28,912 nt of DNA from Allobrachymonas sp. (GCA_030529305.1 JAUMXD010000007.1:1-28912), one strand, 5' to 3'. Counted from the first letter of the stretch, positions 1 to 7,608 are shown. Numbers and translations are program-made. Notes: generated by a model not told the origin, from the sequence alone.

Positions 1-115
1 ACTGGGCGGCCGTATCCAGAATGTGCACGATGATGTCGCGCGGCAGCCCTTCGGTTGAGAGCAAATGGATCAACTCGCCATGCTGATTGAGTTGCGGGTT
101 GGGTGTGGCAGGCAT
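1..115 (-). CDS. pyrB: Aspartate carbamoyltransferase catalytic subunit, N-terminal fragment
   Basis: Only the first 38 codons lie in the window; the gene runs off the left edge on the minus strand. The peptide begins [20 protein letters not shown] and continues with TEGLPRD and HILDTAAQ. This closely matches the N-terminus I know for proteobacterial PyrB ([19 protein letters not shown], then HILDTA). PyrB condenses carbamoyl phosphate with aspartate in the cytoplasmic first committed step of pyrimidine synthesis. The ATG at 115 is the first ATG in frame after an in-frame stop about 40 bases upstream; no strong ribosome binding site is visible. The deaminase-like gene ends 73 bases upstream on the same strand, so read-through is possible. 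Identity is well supported despite the short length; the active-site residues lie outside the window. Confidence 0.82.
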   Translation of the reverse strand, partial: MPATPNPQLNQHGELIHLLSTEGLPRDIIVHILDTAAQ

Positions 116-188
116 GTGCGGCAGAGGAAGAGACGTTGCAGTGCAGGCCAAAGTTTAGCGGCTGTTGGGCCTGCCCGCGCCAGTCCAT

Positions 189-1370
189 TTACGCATGAAT
201 GTCGGGGATGGGTATATCCACGCCAATCTGCGTATCCTCATGCAGGATGGTGACGGAGCAGCCATCCGCTTCATGCTCGCGCTCCTCCTCCCTTTTCTGG
301 GCCATGTGCGTCAAAACTGCGGCCTGGGCTGCCGCAGGCCGTGCTGCTGACCATGCCAGGGCAGGCTGTTGCAGCAAGTGCTCGGTCAGCGCATCGGCAT
401 GGGCATACAGGCCAGGCGTGCCGCCTGAGTGCACAAACACCACAGTGGTGTGCTTGCTCCACTGCTCCTTGCGGGCTGCGGCCAGCAGGCCGGCAAAAGC
501 CTTGCCCGTGTAAACGGGGTCAAGAATCACGCCTTCGGTACGGCCGACCAGGCTGATGGCATCCAGCCCGCCGGGGGAGGGCTGGCCATAGCCTTCGCCG
601 ATCTGGCTATCGTCCACCCGCACGGCGCGGCTGCCATATGGCAAAGGCTTGCGCTTCATCAATAACAAAGCGCCATTGGCCAAACTGCCCACCATGGGCG
701 CAATGCGCTTCTGCGGATGCAGCACGCTTACGCCCCGCACCCGTGTGGGGGCATCAGATGCGGCAAAGCCCGCCACCAGCCCGGCCTGGGTGCCGCCGCT
801 GCCGGTGGCGCAGAACACGTAATCTGCCTGCAGGTCTTGCGCTGCCAGCTGGCTTTCGATTTCACGGGCGCAGTTCACATAGCCCAAAGCGCCTTGCACG
901 CAGGAGCCGCCAAAGGGAATCAGAAACGGCTTGCGCCCGGCCGCGCGCAAGTTCTGCATCAAGTTGCAGACGTAGGCCTTGGCATCTTGATCCGGCTCCA
1001 GAACATGCAATTTGGCGCCGAAACTGCGCATCAGCAAGACATTGCCGTTGTTGGCACAGCTTTCGCTTGAATGCGACGCCTGTTTGTTCAGCACCAGCTC
1101 GCAAGCCATGCCAACGCGCGCAGCCACGGCAGCCGTCAGACGGGCGTGGTTGGATTGCAGGCAGCCGGTGGTGAGCAATGTGTCTGCGCCTTGCTCGATG
1201 GCCTCGGCTGCCAGATATTCCAGTTTGCGCAGCTTGTTGCCTGCGCCGCCCAGTGGGGCCATGTCATCGCATTTGAGAAAAAACCGTGCCCGGCAGCCCA
1301 GATACTGCGGCAGATTGCGCAGCTCCACCAAAGGGGTGGGGCTCGGCAAGAGAGGAATTTTTGGGAACAT
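189..1370 (-). CDS. PLP-dependent D-cysteine desulfhydrase / ACC deaminase family protein
   Basis: A 393-residue fold-type II pyridoxal phosphate enzyme. The signature GGAGNKLRKLEY puts the PLP lysine at about residue 46. The GCLQSNHARLTAAVAARVG segment (about 69-87) carries the substrate-binding QSN triplet. DPVYTGKAFAGL and FVHSGGTPGLYAH lie near the C-terminal end of the catalytic domain. Family members remove sulfide and ammonia from D-cysteine or deaminate 1-aminocyclopropane-1-carboxylate; the sequence does not settle which. Characterised members are about 330-340 residues, so this protein has an extra tail of roughly 45-55 residues, the last part acidic and charged. I chose ATG 1370 because the family domain starts there; the open frame extends 48 codons further upstream without family similarity. 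The gene faces away from the M23 peptidase and toward pyrB. Confidence 0.82.
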   Translation of the reverse strand: MFPKIPLLPSPTPLVELRNLPQYLGCRARFFLKCDDMAPLGGAGNKLRKLEYLAAEAIEQGADTLLTTGCLQSNHARLTAAVAARVGMACELVLNKQASHSSESCANNGNVLLMRSFGAKLHVLEPDQDAKAYVCNLMQNLRAAGRKPFLIPFGGSCVQGALGYVNCAREIESQLAAQDLQADYVFCATGSGGTQAGLVAGFAASDAPTRVRGVSVLHPQKRIAPMVGSLANGALLLMKRKPLPYGSRAVRVDDSQIGEGYGQPSPGGLDAISLVGRTEGVILDPVYTGKAFAGLLAAARKEQWSKHTTVVFVHSGGTPGLYAHADALTEHLLQQPALAWSAARPAAAQAAVLTHMAQKREEEREHEADGCSVTILHEDTQIGVDIPIPDIHA

Positions 1371-1453
1371 GGATATTGCGACGGCGTTGAGTAACGTGAC
1401 ACAAGCAGCAAACCGGAAAAGACTTGCTATCGCACTCGTAGTATGTGCCAATC

Positions 1454-1469
1454 CGTGACAAAAATCACA
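1454..1469 (-). promoter_or_regulatory. CRP/FNR-family-like palindrome upstream of the deaminase gene
   Basis: Read on the minus strand the site is TGTGA-N6-TCACG, one base off the classical CRP arrangement TGTGA-N6-TCACA. It lies about 85 bases upstream of the ATG at 1370, a plausible activator position. Single sites of this kind occur by chance and no strong core promoter is visible beside it, so this is a weak call. Confidence 0.25.
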
Positions 1470-1923
1470 TATTGTGTTGGAATTTACATTTGGCGTTGCA
1501 AAAACGGCGGCCAACCCCAGGATGCGCTTTTTGCTTCGGGGGTGAGAAAACGGCTCAAGCTGCCACGAGCGGACGCTGTTTGTTGAGCGTGGAGCGTTTC
1601 ATGAAGCGGGTTGTGCAGAAGGCTGCAGCAAGGCAGGCGCGAGATAGCGTTTGGGGCAGAAGGGTGTGAAAACCCGATCCGAACATGGCTTATTGAATAA
1701 AAACAATTGCGAAACAGCCCGGCTGTTTTGTGTAAAAAAATGTTTCGCAAAATGTGCTGTCAAAGCTGACACTTTCCCTCGGAAAGCTGACTGCTCAAAT
1801 AAGCCATAAAGCCTCTTGCCCTTCAACGCGAAGCATTTCTTGAGTAAATCGAAAGAATTAAATCGAAAAAGGGAAATGCGCTGGAAAGCTGAACATCAAA
1901 ATACGGCCTGAAGAAGCTATCTG

Positions 1924-1936
1924 ATTGATTATCAAT
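1924..1936. promoter_or_regulatory. 13-bp palindrome upstream of the M23 peptidase promoter
   Basis: ATTGAT-T-ATCAAT is a perfect palindrome about 31 bases upstream of the proposed -35 box at 1968. The half-sites resemble the FNR core TTGAT/ATCAA, but the one-base spacer is wrong for FNR, which needs four. It may bind another dimeric regulator or may be chance. Confidence 0.25.
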
Positions 1937-1967
1937 GGAAATCTTTCAGTTTCCTGATGCGCCTGGC

Positions 1968-1996
1968 GTGACAAATATTGGCGCGGGTGCTATTCT
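1968..1996 (+). promoter_or_regulatory. Sigma-70-type promoter for the M23 peptidase gene
   Basis: GTGACA (1968-1973) and TATTCT (1991-1996) are separated by exactly 17 bases, with a TGC extended -10 just before the hexamer. Transcription would start near 2003, leaving a leader of about 150 bases before the ATG at 2156. Confidence 0.5.
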
Positions 1997-2155
1997 TTTG
2001 CCACTTTTTGAGCGGAACAGTTCTCCTGTGCTTGCCAGCGCTCATTCAGACCTTGCTTTGCAAGTCAGGCTGGTATTGTTCTTGCTTTTCTTCATACAGT
2101 TACAGAGTAGTTGCTTTCAACTCACAAGATTTTCAGGCTCCAGGCCGGGTAGTCC

Positions 2156-3049
2156 ATGTCCTCTTTTGATTCCCCAACCGTACTCGTGGTAAGCGCCGAT
2201 CAGACGCAAACCGTTTCCATCAATCCTCGCCTCTTGTTTGCCATCAAACCGCTCTTGGCTGTGCTCACGGTGCTGCTCGTGGCCTTGCTGGCGGCGTTGA
2301 GCCTGCTGGGTGTGCGCTATTTCAACGAGCGCCAGCAATTCGCCACCACCACGCGCGAATTGCAGCAGCAGGTGCTGGATTTGCAAAACTTCACTTCGAC
2401 AGAGATCAACGCCAAGCTGACTGCGCTGCAAAAGTCTGAAAAACTGGTGCAAGACCTGCAAAACTACCTCAAGGATCGTGGGGTGGCAGTCAAGCCCGTC
2501 AAGATCAAGACCGAGCCGGGCAAGCCCATTGCTTCTGCCGGTGGCCCGGTGTTGTCGGTGCCCGTGCAAAACATGCCTTTCAGTGGCGCTTTCATCGAAG
2601 GGGCCGAGACTTTGCTGCAGGCCGTACAGCGCACGCCATTGGGTGTGCCGCACAAAGGGCCGCTGACTTCGCGCTTTGGCAATCGGCCCAACCCTTTCAC
2701 AGGCCGTGGCTCTGAATTCCACGGCGGGATCGATATCAAGGGCAAAACCGGCGAAGACATTCGTGCCACGGCAAACGGCAAGGTGACTTTTGCCGGCGTG
2801 CAAAACGGCTATGGCAAAGTGGTGCGTGTGGCGCACGGCCACGGCTACGAAACCGTGTACGCCCATTTGTCGCGCATTGACGTGAAGGCAGGCCAGGCCA
2901 TTGAAGCCGGCCATGTGGTGGGGCTGTTGGGCTCTACGGGCCGATCGACTGGCCCGCATCTGCATTACGAAGTGGTGCGCAATGGCGAGCGGCTGGACCC
3001 TGAAAACTACTTGAGTCTGGATGTGTCGCTGCTGAACACAGCCAACTGA
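2156..3049 (+). CDS. M23 family peptidoglycan endopeptidase, membrane anchored
   Basis: 297 residues. A short cytoplasmic N-terminus is followed by one transmembrane helix (about 32-52), a predicted coiled coil (about 56-105) and a C-terminal LytM/M23 domain (about 165-290). Metal and catalytic residues are visible: HGGID (H189, D193), the catalytic H237 in VYAHLSR, and H268/H270 in GPHLHYEV. All are intact, so this should be an active zinc endopeptidase cutting peptide cross-bridges in the periplasm, rather than a degenerate EnvC/NlpD-type activator. A bactofilin gene follows on the same strand. Bactofilin-M23 pairs shape the cell wall in other proteobacteria (for example the Csd1/CcmA system), so a role in morphogenesis is likely. 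The start is the ATG directly ahead of the usual short tail; its ribosome binding site is poor. Confidence 0.88.
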   Translation: MSSFDSPTVLVVSADQTQTVSINPRLLFAIKPLLAVLTVLLVALLAALSLLGVRYFNERQQFATTTRELQQQVLDLQNFTSTEINAKLTALQKSEKLVQDLQNYLKDRGVAVKPVKIKTEPGKPIASAGGPVLSVPVQNMPFSGAFIEGAETLLQAVQRTPLGVPHKGPLTSRFGNRPNPFTGRGSEFHGGIDIKGKTGEDIRATANGKVTFAGVQNGYGKVVRVAHGHGYETVYAHLSRIDVKAGQAIEAGHVVGLLGSTGRSTGPHLHYEVVRNGERLDPENYLSLDVSLLNTAN

Positions 3050-3050
3050 T

Positions 3051-3076
3051 GCCACCACGGCTGCGCCGATGGTGGC
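3051..3076 (+). repeat. Strong hairpin one base after the peptidase stop codon
   Basis: GCCACCACGGC pairs with GCCG-A-TGGTGGC across a 3-base loop, giving 11 base pairs with a single bulged A. It begins one base after the TGA. No T-run follows, so it is not a standard terminator on its own; it may protect the 3' end of the message. A true terminator lies about 120 bases further on. Confidence 0.6.
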
Positions 3077-3197
3077 CAAGGCCAGCACAGCGCGTGGCGG
3101 GCGGCAACTGCGCAGCCCACACGGCGGGCCGTCATCATCGGTCATGCCTATGGCTCTGCTGAGTGAAGCCATCTTGCGCCTGAAATAGGCAATCATC

Positions 3198-3233
3198 AAG
3201 AAAGGGGAGTGATTTCGCTCCTCTTTCTTTTTT
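3198..3233 (+). terminator. Rho-independent terminator downstream of the M23 peptidase
   Basis: AAGAAAGGGGAG pairs with CTCCTCTTTCTT over 12 base pairs (one G-U) around an 8-base loop, and four Ts follow. It separates the peptidase from the bactofilin transcriptionally, so the two would not form a simple operon. Confidence 0.75.
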
Positions 3234-3752
3234 AACAGGCCCTTATCCGGTTTCTTGTTTTGATTGATGGGCGTGGCATTAGCCGGAGAGTGAGGGCTTT
3301 TACGCCGCAGCGCACATGTTCAGCGTGTCGGCGTTCGCTTTCTTTGCTCTGTTTGCCTCAAGCCACTCTCCGTTCAGCTGAGCTGCGCCGAAGAACTTGA
3401 ACCAAGCGGAACATCTAACGCGTGTCATCTATCAAAGAAAGAGCCGCATAGGGCGTAGCCCAAACCAGCAATAAAACAACACCTGCAAACAACTCCTGCT
3501 GCTGGCCGCCCCCGTCTTTTTGTAACTGTTCTTGAAAAACGTTATCCTTGCCGAACGCCGCATGCTGCTGCATTTTGCTGTTGCATGCGGAGCGCTTTCA
3601 GGCTGGCAGGCGTTGATGCTCAGGTGCCCGATACAAGGGCGTTTTGTTTTTCAGCTGTGCGGCAAGCAAACGGCGAGTTGTTGGACTGCTGTTGGACGAT
3701 CCGCCCCTGCCAAGTCTGCCCTTTTGGTTTTTCAGTTTTTCATGGTGTTTGC

Positions 3753-4178
3753 ATGTTCGGCAGCAAAAAGCAACAACCCTATCAGCCCGCCTCCAATCAG
3801 CCGGTGGATACCCTCATTTCCCGGCATTGCACGATCGAAGGCAATGTGATCACGCAAAATTCGATCAAGATGGATGGCCGCATCCAGGGCAATTTGCAGG
3901 CCGAGGGGCAAGCCATCATCGGCGAGCATGGCGTGGTGGTGGGCGATGTGCAAAGCACCGATCTGCTCGTGTTTGGCCGCCTGGAGGGCAATGTGCTGGC
4001 CAAGGCCGTGCAGCTCAAGCCCACGGCCCGCATCCTGGGCAATATCGATACCGAAACCCTGCAGGTCGAGCCGGGCGCTTTGTACCAAGGCAGTGTTGTC
4101 ATGCGCGGGGCGAAATCGTCTGACCCGGCCTTGCTCACCCATTCCGTCATCGGCGATGAGGATGCAGACAACGATTGA
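3753..4178 (+). CDS. Bactofilin (polymer-forming cytoskeletal protein)
   Basis: 141 residues, a usual bactofilin length. A short polar N-terminus (MFGSKKQQ) leads into the repeated beta-helix region, about 20-120. There, turns such as GNV, GRIQGNLQAEG, GVVVGDVQS, GRLEGNV and GNIDTETLQVEPGALYQGSV recur at the spacing typical of the right-handed beta helix. Bactofilins self-assemble without nucleotide into filaments under the inner membrane and position cell-wall enzymes. The adjacent M23 peptidase is the expected partner. The C-terminal tail after about 120 is polar and acidic. I chose ATG 3753 because it gives the conserved short N-terminus; a longer frame upstream from 3585 is Cys-rich and unlike the family. 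No strong ribosome binding site is seen. An intrinsic terminator follows 11 bases after the stop. Confidence 0.88.
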   Translation: MFGSKKQQPYQPASNQPVDTLISRHCTIEGNVITQNSIKMDGRIQGNLQAEGQAIIGEHGVVVGDVQSTDLLVFGRLEGNVLAKAVQLKPTARILGNIDTETLQVEPGALYQGSVVMRGAKSSDPALLTHSVIGDEDADND

Positions 4179-4551
4179 TCGTTGATTGGGCGCTGATTTG
4201 CAGCGCTTTTGCTGCCAGTTACGGTTGGCAGTGATCCAAGTGCGAGGCGTGCTGTTATCGATTTCATCGTGGCAATGTCATGCCTTGCCAAGTTTGATTG
4301 CCCCTCGCAAGCTGGCTGATGAAAAGGGCGGCAGTTTGGTTGCTTGCGCCATCTGTCTGCCATCCACCACAGCAAACCCACGGGCATCACAAAGAAAAGA
4401 GAAACACGGGCGGTTAGTTTGTGTACGGCTGCAGCTAGGTGATAGCGGTTGTTTTCGCAGTTGAATGGGGCTGTGTGCAACCGGCCAGCGCGTAATGCCC
4501 ATCCATCGCGCGCACCGTTGCGGGAGAGCCGTGGGAGAATACCGCCCCATC
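4179..4551. other. Intergenic region between bactofilin and the RNase II-family gene
   Basis: It holds the bactofilin terminator (4190-4210) and a small hairpin CTGCCA/TGGCAG (4212-4231). A possible -10-like GAGAAT at 4535-4540 lies just ahead of the exoribonuclease start, which would give a very short leader. I see no small gene or RNA gene in it. Confidence 0.5.
4190..4210 (+). terminator. Rho-independent terminator after bactofilin
   Basis: GCGCTG pairs with CAGCGC around the 5-base loop ATTTG and is followed directly by TTTT. It begins 11 bases after the bactofilin stop codon. Confidence 0.65.
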
Positions 4552-6669
4552 ATGTATGCACTCTTTGAAGACAGCGGCAAATTTCTGGGCGGCCGCATCC
4601 TTTCCGAAGCCGAAACCACCGCGCAGATTGAGCTGGAATCGGGCAAGCGCGTCAAGGTCAAGCGCACGCAAATCGTGCTGAGTTTCGACAAGCCCGCGCC
4701 TGCCGGTTTGCTGCAAGCCGCAGGCCAGCTGGTCACAGAGATTGACGCGCAATTGCTGTGGGAGTTTGCGCCTGAAGACGAGTTTTCCTTCCAGGACGTG
4801 GCCAAGGATTATTTCCAGGACCCTGCCACGCTGGAGCAGCAGGCCGCCACCCTGTTGGCGCTGTTTCAGGCGCCGCACTATTTCCGCCGGGCCGGTGGGG
4901 CCAAGGGGCGCTTCAAGAAAGCCGCTGCCGAAGTGGTGCAGCAGGCGCTTGCCGCCATCGAGAAAAAAGCGCGCATCCAGGCGCAGATCGACGAATGGGC
5001 CGAGGCTCTGGCGCAAGGCCGCGCGCCGCAGCCGATTCAGGATCAGCTCTACAAAATCCTGTTCAAACCCGATAAAAACGCGCCCGAATACAAGGCCGTG
5101 GTGCAGGCCAGCAAGGCCACGCGCCTGCCGCCGCTGGATTTGTTGCAGCAGGCCGGCGCCATCCGCTCGCCTTATGAGTTTCACTGGCAGCGCTTCCTGT
5201 TCGAGTTTTTCCCCAAGGGTACGGACTTTCCGGCTTTGCAAGCGCCGCAGGCGGTGGATGACGCGAGCTTGCCGCTGGCCGTGGTGCAGGCCTTTTCGCT
5301 GGACGATTCCAGCACCACCGAGATTGACGATGCCCTGTCGGTGCAGGGCCTGGGCAGCGGCAGCGTCACGCTGGGCATTCACATTGCCGCGCCGGGCCTG
5401 GCGCTGCAGCCAGGCGATGCGCTGGATGAGGTGGCGCGCCAGCGCCTCTCGACCGTGTACATGCCGGGCTACAAAATCACCATGCTGCCGCAAGAGGTGG
5501 TGCAGCACTACACGCTGGAAGCGGGCCTGCCGCGCCCGGCCCTGTCGCTCTACGCCACATTTGACGAGGCCACGCTGGCCCTGCAGAGCGTGCGCAACGT
5601 CATCGAGCGGGTAGAGGTGATGGACAACCTGCGCACCGATGCCTTGCAGGACATCGTGAGCCCCGATTGGCTGGAGGCAAGCCCCGCGGCCGATCCCGCA
5701 AGGGCGAGCGATGCAGCTGAGCAAGCGGCTGAAGCGGAGCTGCCCGCTGCCGTGCTGCGCCACCGCGGCGCGCTGGCCTTTTTGTGGCGGCTGGCGCAAC
5801 AACTCAAGGCGCAGCGCGAAATCGTGCGCGGCAAGCCCGAAACCTTCACGCGGCCCGATTTCACCTTCCGCCTGCTGCGCGACGAGGCCCTGCAAGACAC
5901 GCCGCCCGACGGCAGCGAAACCGTGCAGATCGGCATTCGCCAGCGTGGCGCGCCGCTGGACCTGATCGTTTCGGAGATGATGATCCTCGTCAACCACCAC
6001 TGGGGCCAGTTGCTGGCCGATCAGGGCGTGCCGGGCATCTATCGCAGCCAGGCCGCACTGGCGCCGGGCGTGAAAGTGCGCATGGGCACCAAGCCCTTGC
6101 CCCATGCGGGCATTGGCGTGCCTTGTTATGTGTGGAGCACATCGCCGCTGCGGCGCTATGTGGATTTGCTCAACCAGTGGCAAGTGATTGCCGCCATTCG
6201 CCACGGGGCGACTGCGGCGCTGGCCGCGCCTTTCAAGCCCAAGGATGCGGAGCTGTTCGCCATCATCTCAGCCTTTGACAGTGCTTATTCTGGCTACGGC
6301 GCCTATCAGGCCAGCATGGAGCGGTTCTGGACGTTGCGCCATCTGCAAGAGCAAGGCATCACCGAGCTGGAAGGCAGCGTGATTCGCGAAGGCCTGGTGC
6401 GCGCCAACAGCCTGCCTTTGGTAGTGAATGTGCTGGGCGCAGACCATTTGCCGCGCCAGGCGCAGGTGCGCATTCGCTTGGGGCAAATCAACCTCATGGC
6501 GCTGGACGTGACGGGCACCGTAATGGCGGTGCTGGACGAAGCCGCACCGCCCGATGCACAAGCTGAAGAGGCCGAAGACGGCGAAGAAAGCGAGCTGGCC
6601 GCAGGCCCGCTGGTGCTGGCGGTAGATACCGACGAAGCTCCGCAAGATGCAGAGCCAGCCTCATCCTGA
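4552..6669 (+). CDS. RNase II/VacB-family 3'-5' exoribonuclease
   Basis: 705 residues with an RNB catalytic domain at about 235-560. The acidic active-site run D-D-S-S-T-T-E-I-D-D (251-260) aligns with the four metal-binding aspartates of E. coli RNase II, but the second (Asp207 there) is Glu257 here. Other RNB hallmarks are STVYMPGYKITMLP and TSPLRRYVDLLNQW. The C-terminus holds a short S1-like region and ends in an acidic Ala/Glu/Asp tail. The N-terminal 200 residues are helical and charged, less like the cold-shock domains of classical RNase II/R. The enzyme should degrade single-stranded RNA processively to nucleoside monophosphates in the cytoplasm. I start at ATG 4552, where similarity begins; an upstream in-frame extension to 4465 looks non-coding. 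I give no symbol because this clade is distinct from Rnb and Rnr. Confidence 0.85.
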   Translation: MYALFEDSGKFLGGRILSEAETTAQIELESGKRVKVKRTQIVLSFDKPAPAGLLQAAGQLVTEIDAQLLWEFAPEDEFSFQDVAKDYFQDPATLEQQAATLLALFQAPHYFRRAGGAKGRFKKAAAEVVQQALAAIEKKARIQAQIDEWAEALAQGRAPQPIQDQLYKILFKPDKNAPEYKAVVQASKATRLPPLDLLQQAGAIRSPYEFHWQRFLFEFFPKGTDFPALQAPQAVDDASLPLAVVQAFSLDDSSTTEIDDALSVQGLGSGSVTLGIHIAAPGLALQPGDALDEVARQRLSTVYMPGYKITMLPQEVVQHYTLEAGLPRPALSLYATFDEATLALQSVRNVIERVEVMDNLRTDALQDIVSPDWLEASPAADPARASDAAEQAAEAELPAAVLRHRGALAFLWRLAQQLKAQREIVRGKPETFTRPDFTFRLLRDEALQDTPPDGSETVQIGIRQRGAPLDLIVSEMMILVNHHWGQLLADQGVPGIYRSQAALAPGVKVRMGTKPLPHAGIGVPCYVWSTSPLRRYVDLLNQWQVIAAIRHGATAALAAPFKPKDAELFAIISAFDSAYSGYGAYQASMERFWTLRHLQEQGITELEGSVIREGLVRANSLPLVVNVLGADHLPRQAQVRIRLGQINLMALDVTGTVMAVLDEAAPPDAQAEEAEDGEESELAAGPLVLAVDTDEAPQDAEPASS

Positions 6670-6737
6670 AGCGCTGGCAATGCGGGCTTGGGCCGCAGCA
6701 GATGACAGCGGCTGGTGGCGCTTGCACCTGTGCGCAG

Positions 6738-6779
6738 CACTTGGTGAAGCGTGATGGATTGCACGCCGTTCACCAAGTG
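6738..6779. repeat. 42-base near-perfect hairpin after the exoribonuclease gene
   Basis: CACTTGGTGAA pairs perfectly with TTCACCAAGTG (11 bp). After a 2-base bulge the stem continues with GCGTG/CACGC around an 8-base loop. It lies about 70 bases after the stop codon. No T-tract follows, so it is either a 3'-end stabilising structure or a Rho-dependent site rather than a classical terminator. Confidence 0.55.
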
Positions 6780-6933
6780 TTACGGGCTGGAGCGCTTGCA
6801 GCCTGCCACAGACTGCAAGATTTATGAAAGAATGCCCGCACGGTATTGCTTGGCAATGTCGATCGGGCTGCCCTTTGTCTTTTGTGCCATGCGAAGTTGA
6901 AACGGCAAGGGCGGCTTTCATTCTGTATGGAAC

Positions 6934-6939
6934 AAGGAG
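6934..6939 (+). promoter_or_regulatory. Ribosome binding site for the MliC-like lipoprotein
   Basis: AAGGAG lies 7 bases before ATG 6947 and fixes that start over the longer open frame from 6824. Confidence 0.8.
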
Positions 6940-6946
6940 TGAGGAA

Positions 6947-7384
6947 ATGAAAAAACTAGCCGCTTTGGGCGCGTCTTTGGCAGGTGCACTGGTATTGGGC
7001 GCTTGCAGCGTCAGCATGCCGTATACACCGCCCCAACAACAGCACCATCACCATCATCAAGGCCATGTGCATCACGGCCATAGCCATAGTCATGGGCATC
7101 ACCATCATCAGCCTAAAGCGCCCATGATGGACAAGCGCTTCAGCTGCCAAAACGGCTTGACCGTGAACATCCGTCACCTGGGCGGTGATCAGGTGGAGCT
7201 GCGTCTGGATAACAAGCGTGCCGTGCTCAAGCAGGCCGTATCTGGCTCGGGCGAGCGCTATGTGGCCAAGCAAGGCCTGTTTGGCCGTGGCGCCGAATGG
7301 CATCAAAAAGGCAACGAAGGCCACTTCAGCTTCGTTGATCCTTACGGCAATGCCATTGAAACAAGCTGCCGCGCCATGAACTGA
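6947..7384 (+). CDS. His-rich lipoprotein with MliC-like (lysozyme inhibitor) domain
   Basis: 145 residues. The signal peptide ends in a lipobox, LVLGAC, with the lipidated Cys at 20, so the mature protein is a periplasm-facing lipoprotein. Residues 33-54 contain 15 histidines in 22 positions (HHHHHQGHVHHGHSHSHG, then HHHH). The remainder (about 63-142) resembles MliC/PliC inhibitors of c-type lysozyme. It begins with RFSCQNGLTVNIRH, has a central SGSGERYVAKQGL comparable to the SASGARY segment, and a late Cys (TSCRAMN) that could pair with the Cys of FSCQNG. MliC proteins block host lysozyme by inserting a loop into its active site. The His-rich linker is not a usual part of the family and suggests metal binding, fitting the metal-type ABC importer that follows. 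The start is set by AAGGAG; an intrinsic terminator closes the gene. Confidence 0.75.
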   Translation: MKKLAALGASLAGALVLGACSVSMPYTPPQQQHHHHHQGHVHHGHSHSHGHHHHQPKAPMMDKRFSCQNGLTVNIRHLGGDQVELRLDNKRAVLKQAVSGSGERYVAKQGLFGRGAEWHQKGNEGHFSFVDPYGNAIETSCRAMN

Positions 7385-7446
7385 GCTTTTGACTGAGTTT
7401 TGACCGCACTTTTGTCGCCCGCTTGGTTCAACTGGGCGCACAAGCC

Positions 7447-7478
7447 AAGCCCGATCGTTTGATCGGGCTTTTCTTTTT
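7447..7478 (+). terminator. Rho-independent terminator after the MliC-like gene
   Basis: AAGCCCGATC pairs perfectly with GATCGGGCTT (10 bp) around a GTTT loop, followed by TTCTTTTT. It isolates the lipoprotein gene from the downstream importer. Confidence 0.85.
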
Positions 7479-7542
7479 GATGCGCTTTCGGGGGGGATGC
7501 GAACTTGGCTTATGCGCAGAAAGTGGGGAATGTTCCGCCAGC

Positions 7543-7608
7543 GTCATTTTTTGTCGGCCTTTGTGCAGGCACGAAGCAAATGTTCCAAAAACCTGAACAA
7601 AAAATGAC
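7543..7608. promoter_or_regulatory. Perfect 12-bp inverted repeat upstream of the first binding protein
   Basis: GTCATTTTTTGT (7543-7554) is the exact reverse complement of ACAAAAAATGAC (7597-7608), with 42 bases between. The right arm overlaps the likely -35 element ATGACA (7604-7609). The arms could be paired operator sites or the two strands of a stem. Confidence 0.5.

Larger units (their letters stand above)
1371..2155. other. Long AT-rich intergenic region with nested inverted repeats
   Basis: These 785 bases separate two divergent genes, and I see no convincing gene in them. They hold a perfect 10-bp inverted repeat (1685-1694 with 1798-1807). Nested inside is another perfect 10-bp repeat (1707-1716 with 1741-1750) and a small GC hairpin (1712-1728) followed by T-rich sequence. 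The octamer AAAGCTGA occurs three times (1762, 1783, 1885) and AAATCGAAA twice near 1846-1870. A 13-bp palindrome, ATTGATTATCAAT, lies at 1924-1936. The regulatory sites listed separately sit at the two ends. Confidence 0.6.
3050..3752. other. Intergenic region between M23 peptidase and bactofilin
   Basis: About 700 bases without a convincing gene; the open frames here lack coding bias or family similarity. It contains the 3051-3076 hairpin and the 3198-3233 terminator. A spaced 9-bp inverted repeat, CGGAGAGTG at 3284-3292 with CACTCTCCG at 3364-3372, lies beyond them. A possible weak promoter, TTGTAA (3520-3525) with TTATCC (3542-3547), sits about 205 bases ahead of the bactofilin start. Confidence 0.55.

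Noticed and set aside
1924..1936. FNR/ANR binding site
   Set aside because: The half-sites are right but the spacer is one base instead of four; kept only as an unassigned palindrome.
2117..3199. Minus-strand open frame of 360 codons across the M23 peptidase gene
   Set aside because: It is the shadow of the M23 gene, whose metal-binding motifs are intact in the plus frame; the minus frame has no recognisable domain.
3532..3849. Small gene upstream of and overlapping bactofilin
   Set aside because: It overlaps the bactofilin start in another frame, and the sequence has no recognisable feature.
4435..6204. Minus-strand open frame of 589 codons inside the exoribonuclease gene
   Set aside because: His/Arg/Gln-rich composition typical of an antisense frame in GC-rich DNA; the RNB motifs lie on the plus strand.
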